Positions 1 through 10,509 of a stretch of DNA of 64,000 nt are shown piece by piece. Numbering within the stretch: position 1 is the stretch's first letter; the number at the start of each line of letters is the position of its first letter. A model generated the notes under the pieces. It did no database searches. It was not told the origin of the DNA and worked only from the letters and a program-made list of their open reading frames with translations. Source of the stretch: Adiantum capillus-veneris (lineage: Eukaryota > Streptophyta > Polypodiopsida > Polypodiales > Pteridaceae); contig CM043949.1 of the NCBI GenBank assembly GCA_014529385.2, forward strand, positions 143,041,858 through 143,105,857. Reading direction: 5' to 3'. Made by a program: the position numbers and the translations under genes.

Positions 1-258
1 TCGACACCCCCATTTGTACCTGTGAGTCCTGGGCTGGAGTTGAGTGTGCTGCCACGCCAGAGTCTGTACATGGTTCTTTGAGATAGACGAGTCCACATGT
101 TCCGGTCCAATGTTGTGTCTTTGTTGTTCTGTTGTTATCCATTGTTTCTGTGTTTCATTCTGTTTGAGTGAGTTTCCATTTGTTGAGTGAGATTGTCACG
201 CACATTGCACTGAGGGGCACCCACACTGTAGAGAGCACGACACGTTATCCGCACTACA
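1..258 (+). repeat. Partial LTR of the A/B Ty3 family (3' portion)
   Basis: The stretch matches the 3' half of five other LTR copies: 14203-14769 (-), 19219-19786 (-), 30000-30566 (+), 41088-41252 (-) and 60101-60683 (+). It ends in the family terminus ...CCGCACTACA at 258; full copies end CCGCGCTACA. The 5' part lies outside the window. The DNA after it is not the usual TGGCGATCAC primer-binding region, so this copy behaves like a 3' LTR or a rearranged end. Confidence 0.85.
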
Positions 259-665
259 AGAGGAGGAACTCATCCAAGGCTCATCAACAGACAAAGCCCA
301 TCCCATTGCTTATGGATGCCATTTACTTAGACTAGGCTCCCAACACCATCTCGTTACATTTAATGGAATGGCACTTTGGCCTATGTATGGAGGTTTGACG
401 TACATGCCACATTTTTTGGACCCTCTTTTTGAAGTCACAAATGGTTGGACATTGCGGGTTAGTGTGAAACGGCGGACGCTGAGAGTTTCACCCGCAGTTG
501 GGAAGGGCAGGTTGCCACAAGATGGTCGAGCCATTTGGCACTGGAATCCGAGTGCGATAAAAGGGTGTCTAGGCTCAATTCAAATTCATTTAGGCCCCCT
601 CGCTACACTTATAAGTGGGTGGGTACTAGGAATTAACTCTAAAGAGGCAAACTGGACACATGGCG
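259..665 (+). repeat. Segment duplicated in inverted orientation at 40690-41087
   Basis: Directly after the LTR end, about 400 bp is nearly identical to the reverse complement of 40690-41087, where it also follows an LTR end of the same family. Both copies keep an open frame in the same register: 368-766 here (132 codons) and 40691-40978 on the minus strand (95 codons). The shared peptide starts MALWPMYGGLTYMPHF and resembles nothing I recognise. The two copies part company just after the motif ACACATGGC. The segment may be retroelement leader DNA or host flank that was copied together with the LTR. Confidence 0.7.
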
Positions 666-1540
666 GCTCTGCAGCTATTTGTCACAACCATCAGTTGGAG
701 GGGGGACACCCATTTTTGAGAGGGGGGTTTATTTTGCACTTCAGTGTGACTACAGTGTGTGTGTGAGTAGTGGGTGCAGGTGATCACAACTTTAATGGAA
801 AGCTTGCCTTCTCCCTTGCTCTATGTAGCGCGATGACTTGCTTGCGTGTATCTCTCTCTCCCCCCTTTGGCACATATGGTAATCCCCACTAGATGGGCTA
901 CTCAATTGACCATGTATAGTTCTGAGGGTTTATGCGCGTTTGCCAAGGCAAGAGCCTTCTGAACAGGAACCAGATGAGCTAATTGCTAATCCTGTCACAA
1001 GACGGGCACCACGTGCCAATAGAAAAGAACAGACTGAATAGACTTTTAGCACTTCAATAACAACTGAACTAAGAGAGAGACGACACGCGACACAATCCGA
1101 GTGAACTAGAGGAAACAATAGCGAATGTCACATTCTATGACTTTCCAAATCAAAAACTTAGATGTCAACAACACTATAAGAGCAAGAGAGCTGAACACAG
1201 AGCTAGAGATAATCCGATGCCTAGAATAAGAGGCAAAACAAGATTTTTGATGTTTGCAAAAGTTGAAGATTGTGTTAAGGACCAAGTTTCAGGAGATTCT
1301 CTAGAGCTCGAGATCCAAAAACACGAGATAGCATAAGAAACCTGAGAAAGCAAAATCGAAAGTCTAAAATTGAAACAAAACCAAAGAAGACAAAAGAACC
1401 AATACTAGACGAGTTCGAAGAAACTAAATGGAAAAAGTGAATTCTTCTTGGAAGAGATCCACTTTCTTGGCGAATGGTGTCTGAATGGATCCCGCAAAGG
1501 TTGATATATTAAGACATGGCCAGACTTGAAGATTGTGTAC
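666..1540. other. No recognisable gene
   Basis: This 875-bp stretch has only short, stop-interrupted frames. From about 1000 to 1500 it is A-rich on the plus strand and may be decayed retroelement leading into the pol remnant, but I see no domain or repeat in it. Confidence 0.5.
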
Positions 1541-2550
1541 GATGTCTGAAGCTTCTTGGGATTGTGCTCATACTATAGAAGGTTTATCGGGAATTTTGTA
1601 AAGATAGCTTCACCTCTTCACGCTTTGCCAAAGAAAGAGGTCACTTTCAGATGGACCCAAAAAGAGATTTCAGCTTTCAGTCTCTTAAAGGAAAAGTTGA
1701 CTTCAGATCCTGTGATTGTTTTACGAGATGTCAGGAAGTCATTTGTGGTCCAGTGTGACGCGTGTGGCAATAGCATCGGAGCAGTGCTAATGCAAGATGG
1801 TGGGGTAGTAGCTTATGAGCAGAATCTTGCAAGGGCTAGAAAAGACTATGCAAATTTATGAGAAAGAGTTATTGTCGAGGCCATTCACTCAAATTGGAGG
1901 CCAGCTCTACAAGTCCGGACGAGATGGTGTTCTGAGACGGTGTGTCTCCCCTCATGAATTTGAGAATATTTTGGAGGATGCCCACAGTGGTCCCACCGGT
2001 GGCCATTACCCTGGTCACATCACCGCCCAGAAGATTCTACAGAGTGGTCTATGGTGGCCCTATGTTTTCCGGGATGCAAATTGCCTATGTGAAAGTATGT
2101 GATGTGTGTCAGCGCTGTGGACCTAAACCAAGAATTTTTCAGCGTAAGTCTTGTTCCTATTACCCTAGAGCAAATGGACAGGCCGAGAGCAGCAATATGG
2201 TTTTGATAGCCATTCTATGGAAAGCATGTCATCTACATCCGGCGCCTTGGGCTCAAGCTATCCATGGCACCCTTTGGGCTTACCACACTTCTTTCAAAGC
2301 TACAACCAATCACACCCCATTTCAGTTAGCCTTTGGTTTGGAATCAATAGTGCCCTTCGAATTCAACTCAGGATCTCCGCGAGCAGGCAGTCTGCGGGCA
2401 AATTGGGGTGTGGGGTCTGCCTTTGTCTCTCGTCTCGTTCTATTGGAAGAAAGCCGCGGTTTGGCTTCTCAGGCTCTTGAAGTAGAGCAGCTTCGAAATT
2501 TTGTTGGAATAATTAAATTGCAGACGATTCAAAAGAGGTTTGTAAGATGA
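1541..2550 (+). pseudogene. Degenerate, chimeric Ty3 pol remnant (RT thumb, RNase H start, integrase pieces)
   Basis: Frame 1556-1861 reads GLCSYYRRFIGNF, then PLHAL and a C-D-A-C-G block. This is the end of a Ty3 reverse transcriptase and the start of RNase H. After YEKELL it switches at about 1873 to SRPFTQIGGQLYKSG, the lead-in to an integrase zinc domain (AH...GGHYPGH...) that matches element B at 34830-35060. The CDVCQRCG cysteines follow in another frame. The catalytic core is then mostly missing: the text jumps to YPRANGQAE (around the DDE glutamate) and on to an integrase C-terminal part (HGTLWAYHTSF, NHTPFQLAF) up to 2550. At least two deletions and two frame changes make it nonfunctional. 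Confidence 0.85.
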
Positions 2551-3156
2551 TTTCTAATATGGATTAATACAATTTTCAAGGGCTAAATTTTAAATCAGAT
2601 ATGTTCGGAAGGGGACTCATGCTTTAAAAATTGGTTGACTCACTCAACTCGTGATGACATAATACATCCTATCACATTTGTTGGTGGCTTTGTAAAAAAA
2701 ATATGGACTATGCTGGTGTATGAGGGTCTTTGAACATTTAATGTTCATTTGTGACATAGTTATTATAAGTAACTTGAACACACACACTTCTAGCACAAAT
2801 GGTAGATTAAGTCTCTTAACCTACCAGAGACCCATACTCCGGCACTCTTATCTATTATGAGCTTGTGTTTCTGGCTTATAATGGAAGGGGCTCTAATACA
2901 CAGTCACTATAGTCGGTAGATTTGATTGGTATCAAGTTATTAGAGCGACCACCTGATTTCTTTTTATCTCTCGTCAGTTTTTTTACCTAACTTCTCTACT
3001 GCTTACCATTTATGACATTTGTTCATTGCTACATGTTTGTATGCGGACCTTCGATATACATTATTTATCACTCATGCTCTTTGGAGATACTTTTTCGGAC
3101 ACAGCTGCAACTACTGTACCTAAAACTTAGTCTCTTTGATTTTTGCGTCTCTGACC
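2551..3156. other. No recognisable gene
   Basis: AT-rich intergenic DNA with short frames only. I see no LTR terminus, domain or tandem repeat in it. Confidence 0.45.
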
Positions 3157-3319
3157 TTAACTCTGACACACTACTTTTCCCAACTGGGCAGCCAGAAGCA
3201 GAAGAACGTGACGCCATGTACGAGGAAAGTCCACCACCTCCACCCATACTCGGCATTTATGCCTAATGAAACTCTGATAATCCTTAGTGAGAGCCCATGG
3301 CAATACATGTGTCATTTGC

Positions 3320-3320
<1 letters not shown>
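3157..3320 (-). pseudogene. Fragment of LINE-F type ORF1
   Basis: Read on the minus strand, this contains QMTHVLPWALTKDYQ, then RHKC, WVEV and LLAAQLGKVV. It aligns residue by residue with the LINE-F ORF1 at about 25370-25540 (QMTHVLPWALTKDYQCLIRHKC). It is a diverged fragment of about 55 residues from the N-terminal nucleic-acid-binding part of an L1-like ORF1, cut off upstream by a CA microsatellite. It shows that the LINE-F family has more than one copy here. Confidence 0.75.

Positions 3321-3362
<42 letters not shown>
3321..3362. repeat. (AC)n microsatellite, about 21 units
   Basis: An uninterrupted AC dinucleotide run abutting the LINE-F fragment. Confidence 0.97.
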
Positions 3363-3366
<4 letters not shown>

Positions 3367-3443
3367 AGATGAGATGTGAAGTTTTAACTTTGTAGGAACA
3401 ATCTCAAGAGACCTCAAAGATCTACATTAAGTTCTATGAGTGA

Positions 3444-3446
<3 letters not shown>

Positions 3447-3488
<42 letters not shown>
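3447..3488. repeat. (TC)n microsatellite
   Basis: A TC run with one interruption (TTTC near its end), lying immediately upstream of the first ATG of the LINE-D ORF1 region. Confidence 0.95.
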
Positions 3489-4369
3489 ATGGCCTCTCCA
3501 GTGGCTAGTGCCCGCCTCCCTCTCAACATGTTCTTGATTACCAACAAGCAGATATCAACACTTGAAGCTGAAGTGAAGGAGTGGAAGAAAGAGATGGAGG
3601 CAATCTTTCTTCAAAAGATGGAGGAATGGAAAGAGGAGAAGAAGAACCTATGCAAAAGGATTTCTTGCGTCGAAGAGCAAGCGGCTTCACAAGATCACAA
3701 TCTGAACTCTTCAAGGTGAACTTCTTGTAGCAAAAAGTTGGCGGCTCGAAGAAGGCAAAATTCAGCCATCCATGATGGAAGAATTGAATACCATGAAAGA
3801 AGAAATACGGGTTATCAAGGAAGATGAGGAGAAGAAGTCATGGGCCGCGGTCATCTCCGCAACACAAAAGAAAGTAGAAGAGGCCGAAAAATGGATTGAG
3901 GTCACCAAGAAAGGGAAAGGTAAGGAAGCTCCTTGTACACACACTCTTATTAACATGACCCTTGAAGAGGAACAAAGGAGGAGGATGCGGGCTCTACATG
4001 TGAGGGTAACCGGCCTCAAGGACATAAACAATGTGGAAAAAGAGGTCACAATCCTCACATCCATGATGGGGGTGGACAAGCCTTCACACACAAAGGCATG
4101 GAGAGTGGGCAAGAAGAGTGGTGGCTCGGGAGAATCTTCAAAAGAGAGCTCTCATACTACGCTTCCCCTCCTTGGAAGAGAAGAAGAAATTCCTGAAAAA
4201 GAAGCCTACTCTCAAGAAGACAGGTATTTTCCTCGGTGATGAATTTACTCTCTCACAACTTGCACATATGAGAGAGGTAATGCTAGAGATTACGGTGGCA
4301 AGGGAGAAGGGAAAGACGACCTTTTACAGAGATGGTCGGGTGGTGATTGTAGAGCGGCACTCTACATGA
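3489..4369 (+). pseudogene. LINE-D ORF1 (coiled-coil, RNA-binding type), frameshifted
   Basis: Three overlapping frames (3489-3719, 3772-4239, 4118-4369) together give an N-terminal Lys/Glu-rich coiled coil (EVKEWKKEMEAIF, EELNTMKEEIRVIKEDEEKK). An L1 ORF1-like C-terminal block follows: ALILRFPSLEEKKKFLKKK, then GDEFTLSQLAHMREVM and FYRDGRVVIVE. Such proteins coat LINE RNA. Frame changes near 3720-3770 and 4130 break it. The endonuclease begins about 25 bp downstream. The assignment rests on the C-terminal block; the coiled coil alone would be weak. Confidence 0.7.
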
Positions 4370-4394
4370 CGGTGTGAGACCTATGGGACCACAC

Positions 4395-5130
4395 TGAAGA
4401 CGGCTACTTGGAATTGTAATGGATCTATGAGGTTGGATGTTGGTGCCTTTGAGGATAGTTTCAGAGAGAGGGACATTGTTTTCTTCTCAAAGACTCATCA
4501 GATCCCTGGACAACTTATGCCACATGTGGTGAGATACGGATGGGAGACAGCCCACAGGACAATCGCGAGATCTGAGCATGGGAGTAGAGGTTCAGGAGAA
4601 GTAGCAGTGCTATTTAGGGAGGAGTTACAACCACTACTACATACTGTACGGAGAGATGATTATGCAAGATGAGGCTGAGAGCTGACACAGGTCGATTTCT
4701 ATACATTGCCATATGTTACTTCTGCCCTAGTACATCATTATATGTTGCACCCAGAGGACAGTCGCCTTTCTCTATACTAGATGATGATATATGGGAGTTT
4801 TCTAGGGATGGTGATATCATCCTCCTAGGGGACTTCAATGCCCGAACGTGCAACTCCTAGACAGTCTTCTACGACACTTCAGATGAGATGCTTAGAGAGC
4901 TGGATGTGGGTGACTTGGGGCTTGACAGATGCTCACATGATAGAGAGCAGACGGAGTATGGGAGATACCTCACGGAGATGAAGACCACACATGGGTTAGC
5001 CATACTTAATGGCTTACATCGATTTCTTGGAGCAACCGGTTTCACATGCTTTCCACACAGACACGGGGCCAGTACAGTGGACTATGTTATGGCACATAGC
5101 CGAGCTTTATTCCTTGTATTCAGGATTTCA
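4395..5130 (+). pseudogene. LINE-D apurinic-type endonuclease domain
   Basis: The region opens with TWNCNG (4408-4425), the usual first motif of LINE endonucleases of the exonuclease-endonuclease-phosphatase fold. It continues through VRYGWETAHR, SGEVAVLFREEL, the metal-site motif ILLGDFNAR (about 4821-4847) and the terminal STVDYVMAHS. The domain would nick target DNA to prime reverse transcription. Stops near 4670 and 4858 and frame changes interrupt it. The motif order is complete, so the domain was whole when it inserted. Confidence 0.85.
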
Positions 5131-6503
5131 TAGTGGAGCCAGACTGGCGTAGCAGTGGATCACGCTCTTTTGACATTGTTCGTTTCATTTCAGTATAGTA
5201 CAACCCAGACATCAGGAGGCAAGTCACATACCCATTATACATTTACACCAGAGACTAACTCGGTTTATACGGAGGAGATCTATAGCCATCTATGCACAGC
5301 TAGTCCTGGTCTCTCAGTGGAGGAGTGTACCACTTTACTAACTGAGACACTGCATGGTGCAGCTTCAGAGGCATACCCACACACTCAGCCGGGTTGGAGG
5401 CGACATTCTGGGAGCATGCCCCAGAATAGTTGGTAGATGAGGAGTGTAGAGAGATGAGAACCCAGCTCCAGAGAGATCTTCTTTTAGGAGTCATCACTTA
5501 TGGACAGCCTCGAATTGCTTCCTGACGCCTTGTGCGACGGAAGAAACGAGCTTATTTGGCCCAGATGGAGCGAGCCTTGTATCAACTGTTCTTGAGTAGA
5601 GACTCAGGAGAGGCATGGCGATTCTTTCATGAGCACTCCCCTCCCCTAGTGATTACTTCTCGTGATGTGTGGGGCCAGTATGCGACATTGTTATATACAG
5701 TTCCTGGATAGGACCCCCTTCTAGATCCTACAGAGCCATGCCCACCTACCAACACCTTCCATTGACGGGACGAGAACCAGCAGGGCATATGATCATGATG
5801 GCTAGTAGCAGAGCACTTTATACATGCTAGAGATATGTTCTTGCAGTGTTGTTCAATTGTGCCATGTGTGAGGGGTTACTTGAGACTTGGAGGTTGTCTA
5901 CTATTGTGCCTATCTTCAAGGTAGGTGATCCTACAGAGCCTGGGAATTACCGTGCCATTATGGTTGGGAACACATTGGCACGGTTGTATGCATTCATTCT
6001 TGAGCAGTAGTTGAGTAATTGGGTAGAGGGTGAGGGTGTACGAGCGAAGGGCCAGGCTGGTTTTAGGAGGGGTTTCTCCACTCTTATCATATTCTGACAC
6101 TCAGAGCCATCATTGAGGAGGGCAGTTCACATGGGAGACGGATTTATTGTAGCTTTGTGGATTTCCGCAAAGCATTTGACATGGTACCGAGAGCTTGATT
6201 GATGCGCAGATTGCAGGAGAAGGGGGTGCCCAGGGTGTTGATTTGGAGGATTATGGTCAATACAAATCAATGATGGGACATGTACGCACCCCGGAGGGGA
6301 TATCACGCACCCCGGAGGGGATATCACGCACCCCGGAGGGGATATTTGATTTAGTTCACTGCACCATTGGGGTGAAACAGGGTTGCACGTTGTCTCCTAC
6401 TCTATTTGGTATGTATGTTGATGAGGTGTTTGATTACATGGACAGAGAGGGTGATAGAGGTGCCCTGTTGGCAGGGACGTAGATCCCATTGTTATATGCT
6501 GAT
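5131..6503 (+). pseudogene. LINE-D reverse transcriptase, 5' part up to the YADD motif
   Basis: After a linker with several stops, the LINE reverse transcriptase signature appears in pieces: GDPTEPGNYRAI (about 5930-5965), QAGFRRGFST (about 6052-6080), a DFRKAFD-like stretch near 6160-6180, and GVKQGCTLSPTLFGMYVDEV (about 6370-6430). The reading stops at LLYAD (6489-6503), where LTR element C begins. The 3' part resumes at 12304. Several in-frame stops show that it is dead independently of the insertion. It is a non-LTR RT with no integrase. Confidence 0.85.
6284..6346 (+). repeat. Three tandem 21-bp units in the LINE RT
   Basis: Three head-to-tail copies of a 21-bp unit (starts at 6284, 6305 and 6326) encode RTPEGIS, RTPEGIS and RTPEGIF in frame. 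Each unit contains CCCCGGAGGGG, an imperfect palindrome. It lies between the conserved DFRKAFD-like and GVKQGC motifs and looks like an in-frame slippage expansion. Confidence 0.93.
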
Positions 6504-7704
6504 TGTCACCTGACACATCCCAACCCTATGTGTCCGTGGACAAGCTACACCACAACAGGGTTCAGTCAGTCCGTCAGTCTAGATTTAGCAATGATCTGGC
6601 ACTTTTGTGAGTCTATTCGTAGACCGTGCATGCCCAGTCACTTAGCATAGATGCATATCCTCCGGTTGCACACAGCATGATCATCGGAATTCCCATCAGA
6701 ATCCATTAGCATCAGTTAGGGGAATTTTCCAGTGCATTTAGCCTATTTTCCTAATTATTGGTATTTTCACTTATTATTTTTAAGTGACTTTCCAACAAAA
6801 GTAGGTAGGGCAATTTTGCTAAGTTAATATATAAGCAAACCCAAGTTAGCACTTTCTGGCAGAAGAGGCAGCAGGAGCTTTCCGCTCAACAGGCAACTTC
6901 TCAGCAGTATCCCCCCCCCCCGCATTAGACCATCCTCCACTCCCCTTGGCGTTTTCCTCACCACAGCCTCGCCTACCAGATCCATTCACTGGCGTTTGCA
7001 CCCATCTACAGGGCCTTAGCGTTTTTGGTCGCTTCAAAGCATAAGGCCCAGCGTTTTTGGACTCAGACATTTCAGCATATCAGCGTTTTGTTCAGCATTG
7101 TAACCCTTGCCAGTTCAGCGTTTTTCCCAGCCAAGGCTTGATCGCCATTCAGCCTTGCATCTAGCGTCACCAGATCAGCTTTAACACAGCAGATCCCTGC
7201 GTTTTGCTAGCGTTTTTCAGCATTCGGAAAACACAGCAGTTTCAGCGTTTTGGCAGCATAGGGTCAGCGATTTCAGCATTCATCCCGTTGCACATACCTC
7301 CCAGATTAGTAGAACCCCCAATCTAGCCCAAGAAAACGCAGCAAGAAACAGTCATTTTCAGCCACCAAGAAGACCACAGATTTCAGCCTAAGTCGCCGTC
7401 GTCGTCATCGGCATAGTCCCATTGCATACGCATTGTACACCTTTGTGCAATCAAAGTAGACCACTCTCGCCGACGAGAGAGGGGCCTTCGGAGGAGGGTT
7501 TTACAACCTCTCGGGTGTCGTATCGCTTCTCTCTCCTTCTCTCAGACTCATTCACTTGCACGCACAATCCACTCACTTGTTCGTGATCATAGCACTCTCC
7601 ATAAGACGGAAGACTCTCTTCTTTCCTAAGAACTAAAAGGAACCTTGAGCAATAAAGATCACTAATCTTGAGAAAATACAACATTCATTCCGTTGCACCT
7701 TACA
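6504..7704 (+). repeat. 5' LTR of element C
   Basis: The 1201-bp LTR starts TGTCACCTGACACATCC and ends CGTTGCACCTTACA. It contains an 11-C run at 6911-6921 and nine GCGTTT motifs between about 6948 and 7250. It differs from the 3' LTR by small substitutions and indels. Confidence 0.95.
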
Positions 7705-7705
7705 T

Positions 7706-7717
7706 TGGTATCAAAGC
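7706..7717 (+). other. Primer-binding site of element C (initiator Met tRNA type)
   Basis: TGGTATCAAAGC lies one base after the LTR end. It matches the common plant initiator-methionine primer site TGGTATCAGAGC with one difference. Confidence 0.9.
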
Positions 7718-8160
7718 TTTGGAAGTGTTCTGCATTACTCAAGGAAAGAACCACGAGAATTTTTTTTTGCTTGTTGCAATCGCACGAACCCAAAGTCTAC
7801 TTGGGTGTGGCGATTCCTAATCGTGTTTTGTTGAAGAGTGACAGGAATCCCAAGAAAGAAGGGCTTGTCCAGCCTCCCCTTCTGTCTCTTTTCACTCATT
7901 GAGAGCGGACCGTGCACTTAGCGGCCGGCCAATCGACGCGAGGTGGGAAAAAGCAACCTTGGTGTGAGCGCAAGGCAGCCAAGGGGTGCGCCCGCGGAAA
8001 AGGATAGAACTCGGGTGAAGAGAAGATCCTCTCCAACGCGATTTGCAAGCAAAAGAAAACCTCAAGAACCAAAAATTCTCACGAATCAAGGACCTCAAGA
8101 ACCTCAAGACCCTCAAGAACCCAAGTTCCTCGCGAGCTTAAGACCCCAGGATCATAGTGC

Positions 8161-9623
8161 ATGGTCGTCACCCGAAGCGGAATGGATACTTCGCATACAG
8201 GTGATGAGCATGAGAGAGGCGACGGAGTCTCGTCCCCACTCGGAGATGATTGCTTCAACCCTCCCCCTTCGCCATCTACGCCAGACCCTATGGAGGCAAT
8301 GATGAAGCAGATGATGGCCATGATGGATAAACAGGAAGATAAGCGCCTTGCTTTAGAACGCGAGCGCGACGAAAGAAACGCAAGATTGGCTGCAGAACAA
8401 GAAGAAAATCGACTTGCTCTCGAACGCGAGCGCGCTGAACGAAAAGAACGCAAAGCAGAAAGGGACGCCGAGCGAGAAGCTCAAAGGGAGATTCGTAATC
8501 AAGAATTTATTTCCGTGTCCTAGCCTCAAAGACCGAACCACCCAAAGATCGTGGGAGTTCGTCAAGTGGCGCAAGCCACGATGCGGATTCACATAATCCA
8601 GTTACAGAAAAGTTGACTTTCAGTAAGTATGACGGTAAGATGGATGCTACTGTTATTCATTCTTGGTTGCATCAATTTAATGCTTATTTTGCGACAACTA
8701 AGAAAACAAGCAATAGCAAAGTTTTGACGGCAGCTATGTACCTTGCCGGTGATGTCATAAATTGGTACCAGGCATGGCAAGAGGCACAGCTAGCCGCGCA
8801 CCTAGAGGCAGCCGACGATTTTACGCCTCTCTCTTTTAGTTGGGCTGATTTCCAAGACAAGCTCAAGGCGCGGTTTATGCCACCTCAGTACCTTGCACGA
8901 TTGAAGGACGATTGGCGAGCTCTCAAGCAAAACGGTATGCCGGTTATGTCTTTCTCTAATCGTGTTTTGCAGCTTGGCACTCAATTACGCAAATCGGATG
9001 CGAAGCGCAAGGAGGCATTTCTTTACGGATTGGACGAGTATATCAAGTATGATGGCGAGGTACTCGATCCAATCGATCTCAATAAAGCGGTAGAAATTGC
9101 TCTCGCCCACGAGATGAAGCACAACAAAGGAAAGCCTAAATAGAACAAGACTTCCACAAGTACCTCACAGACTTCTCAGACTCCTCAGAACGGTAAGAAC
9201 GGTAAGAATGATAACTCTTCTAACCAATCTACCAACAATATCTCATCAAAGAATTCTTCCAATGAATCTAAGGGTAAGGCTAACATAATTGCTAAACCTA
9301 AGCTTACTCCATATGAAAAGGTAGCACAAGGAATTGTAGGAGGATACATCATGTCGGAAGAACAAAGCACTTATTCTAAGGAAGGTCATTGTTTTCATTG
9401 TCACATTAAGGGTCACATAAAAAGAACATGTCCTAAGCTTGAATCGAATGAATCTAAAGAACCCACAGCACCCACTACATCTGTCAATGCAATGAATGAT
9501 AACACGATTGTGCCCAAAGTTTCTCAGGACCCTCCCATTGATGATTCTCTCATTAATGTTATGGTTGTACGTCGGGGCACCGTTTTGTCATATTGTTTGA
9601 CCCAGGTAGTATGCATGATGTGA
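8161..9623 (+). pseudogene. Element C gag (capsid domain and zinc knuckle), broken
   Basis: The N-terminal part (8161-8523) is a charged coil rich in Glu and Arg (RLALERERDERNARLAAEQ). A frameshift at about 8510-8520 leads to the capsid domain of the Retrotrans_gag type: KLTFSKYDGKMDATVIHSWL, GDVINWYQ, FSWADFQDKLKARF and MSFSNRVLQLGTQL (8590-9000). An in-frame TAG at 9141-9143 follows, and the same frame then continues to a CX2CX4HX4C zinc knuckle, CFHCHIKGHIKRTC (9390-9431). Gag proteins form the particle that packages the element RNA. One frameshift and one stop inactivate this copy. Confidence 0.88.
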
Positions 9624-9950
9624 TCAGCCCCTCTCTTGTTGAGAGAGCCCGCCTCGAAGTTAGTCCGAGATCTCCTATCGAGGTCTCTGGCTTTCGTCCT
9701 GGTATGGACGCTCTCATCACGAAGGAGTGCCTTGATGTGTTGTTTGCAATTCAACAGACTGCCTTTACTAGAAGATTTGTTGTTTCTCCTCTCTCAGGAT
9801 GTGATATGATTTTAGGCATGAAATGGTTTCGTGAAATAAACCCTCTCGTAGATTGGGAGGCTAGCACTTTAACTCTCAATGCCAAAAGTGATTCTCCTAC
9901 TGTCTTTCATGGAATGGACACTGCTCCTTCTCCATCTCTCATTGCTAATA
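9572..9950 (+). pseudogene. Element C retroviral-type aspartic protease, likely inactive
   Basis: In a different frame from gag, the sequence reads FVILFDPGSMHDVISPSLVE, then GCDMILGMKWFREINPLVDW. This is the layout of a Ty3 protease (flap-side hydrophobic-D-S/T-G, later ILGMDWL). The catalytic triplet reads D-P-G instead of D-S-G or D-T-G, which would be expected to impair activity. It overlaps the end of the gag frame, so a frameshift separates the two. Confidence 0.75.
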
Positions 9951-10026
9951 TGCAAACAAGGTTGAAAGAATTCAGGATAAGGAGGTTCTCTCAATCTCTT
10001 TTTCTCCACAGCATGACACACAGGAT

Positions 10027-10509
10027 TTGCATGATTATGAGAAGCATGATGATTTGATGGATAATGATTTGCATGATGATTTGGATGAAAAAGACAAGCA
10101 TGATGAATTGCATGAAGATGATGTGATTGTTCACATGGATAATGTGTTAGTTGATGCTTTTTCTAGCAAAGCTAACCTCGTTGTAGATTCGATCAATCAC
10201 CAAGAATCGATCTTGGCTTTCGAGTCGAGGTCGACAGATCCCCCACAAGACGATTCGATAGATCCCGAAGAACCGATCTTGGCTCTCGAGCCTTGGTCCA
10301 AGGAACCCTCACAGGAAGTATTGTGTGTTCGCATGATTGATACGCACGCATTGTTCGAGTGTTTCGTTCGTGAAGGTTTCCTGTATTTTAGTCAGCATCG
10401 TTATGTGATCCCTTTTACTAGGCATGACATATTGTATGTTGAGCACGTTTCTCTCATGGATGAGCACGAATGTATGCGGATTGTTCATGAAAAGCTGAAA
10501 AGTTTGTAA
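10027..10509 (+). CDS. Acidic ORF of unknown function in element C
   Basis: This 160-codon open frame starts in a degenerate tandem of Asp/His-rich heptads (HDDLMDNDLHDDLDEKDKHDELHEDD). It then has two related acidic blocks (SILAFESRSTDPPQDDSIDP and PILALEPWSKEPSQE). It ends in a His-rich segment (LYFSQHRYVIPFTRHDILYVEHVSLMDEHE). It lies where RT would start in an autonomous element. I recognise no domain. It could be a gag-pol linker retained after pol loss or an accessory protein. It is open despite breaks in the gag and protease around it. Confidence 0.5.
   Translation: MHDYEKHDDLMDNDLHDDLDEKDKHDELHEDDVIVHMDNVLVDAFSSKANLVVDSINHQESILAFESRSTDPPQDDSIDPEEPILALEPWSKEPSQEVLCVRMIDTHALFECFVREGFLYFSQHRYVIPFTRHDILYVEHVSLMDEHECMRIVHEKLKSL

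Noticed and set aside
3157-3417. Minus-strand ORF with a VCVCVCV stretch
   Set aside because: The Val/Cys run is translation of the AC microsatellite; only the distal part is a LINE-F fragment.
6304-6346. Possible CRISPR-like array from three identical 21-bp units
   Set aside because: The units are directly adjacent with no spacers, lie in frame inside a LINE RT, and the context is eukaryotic.
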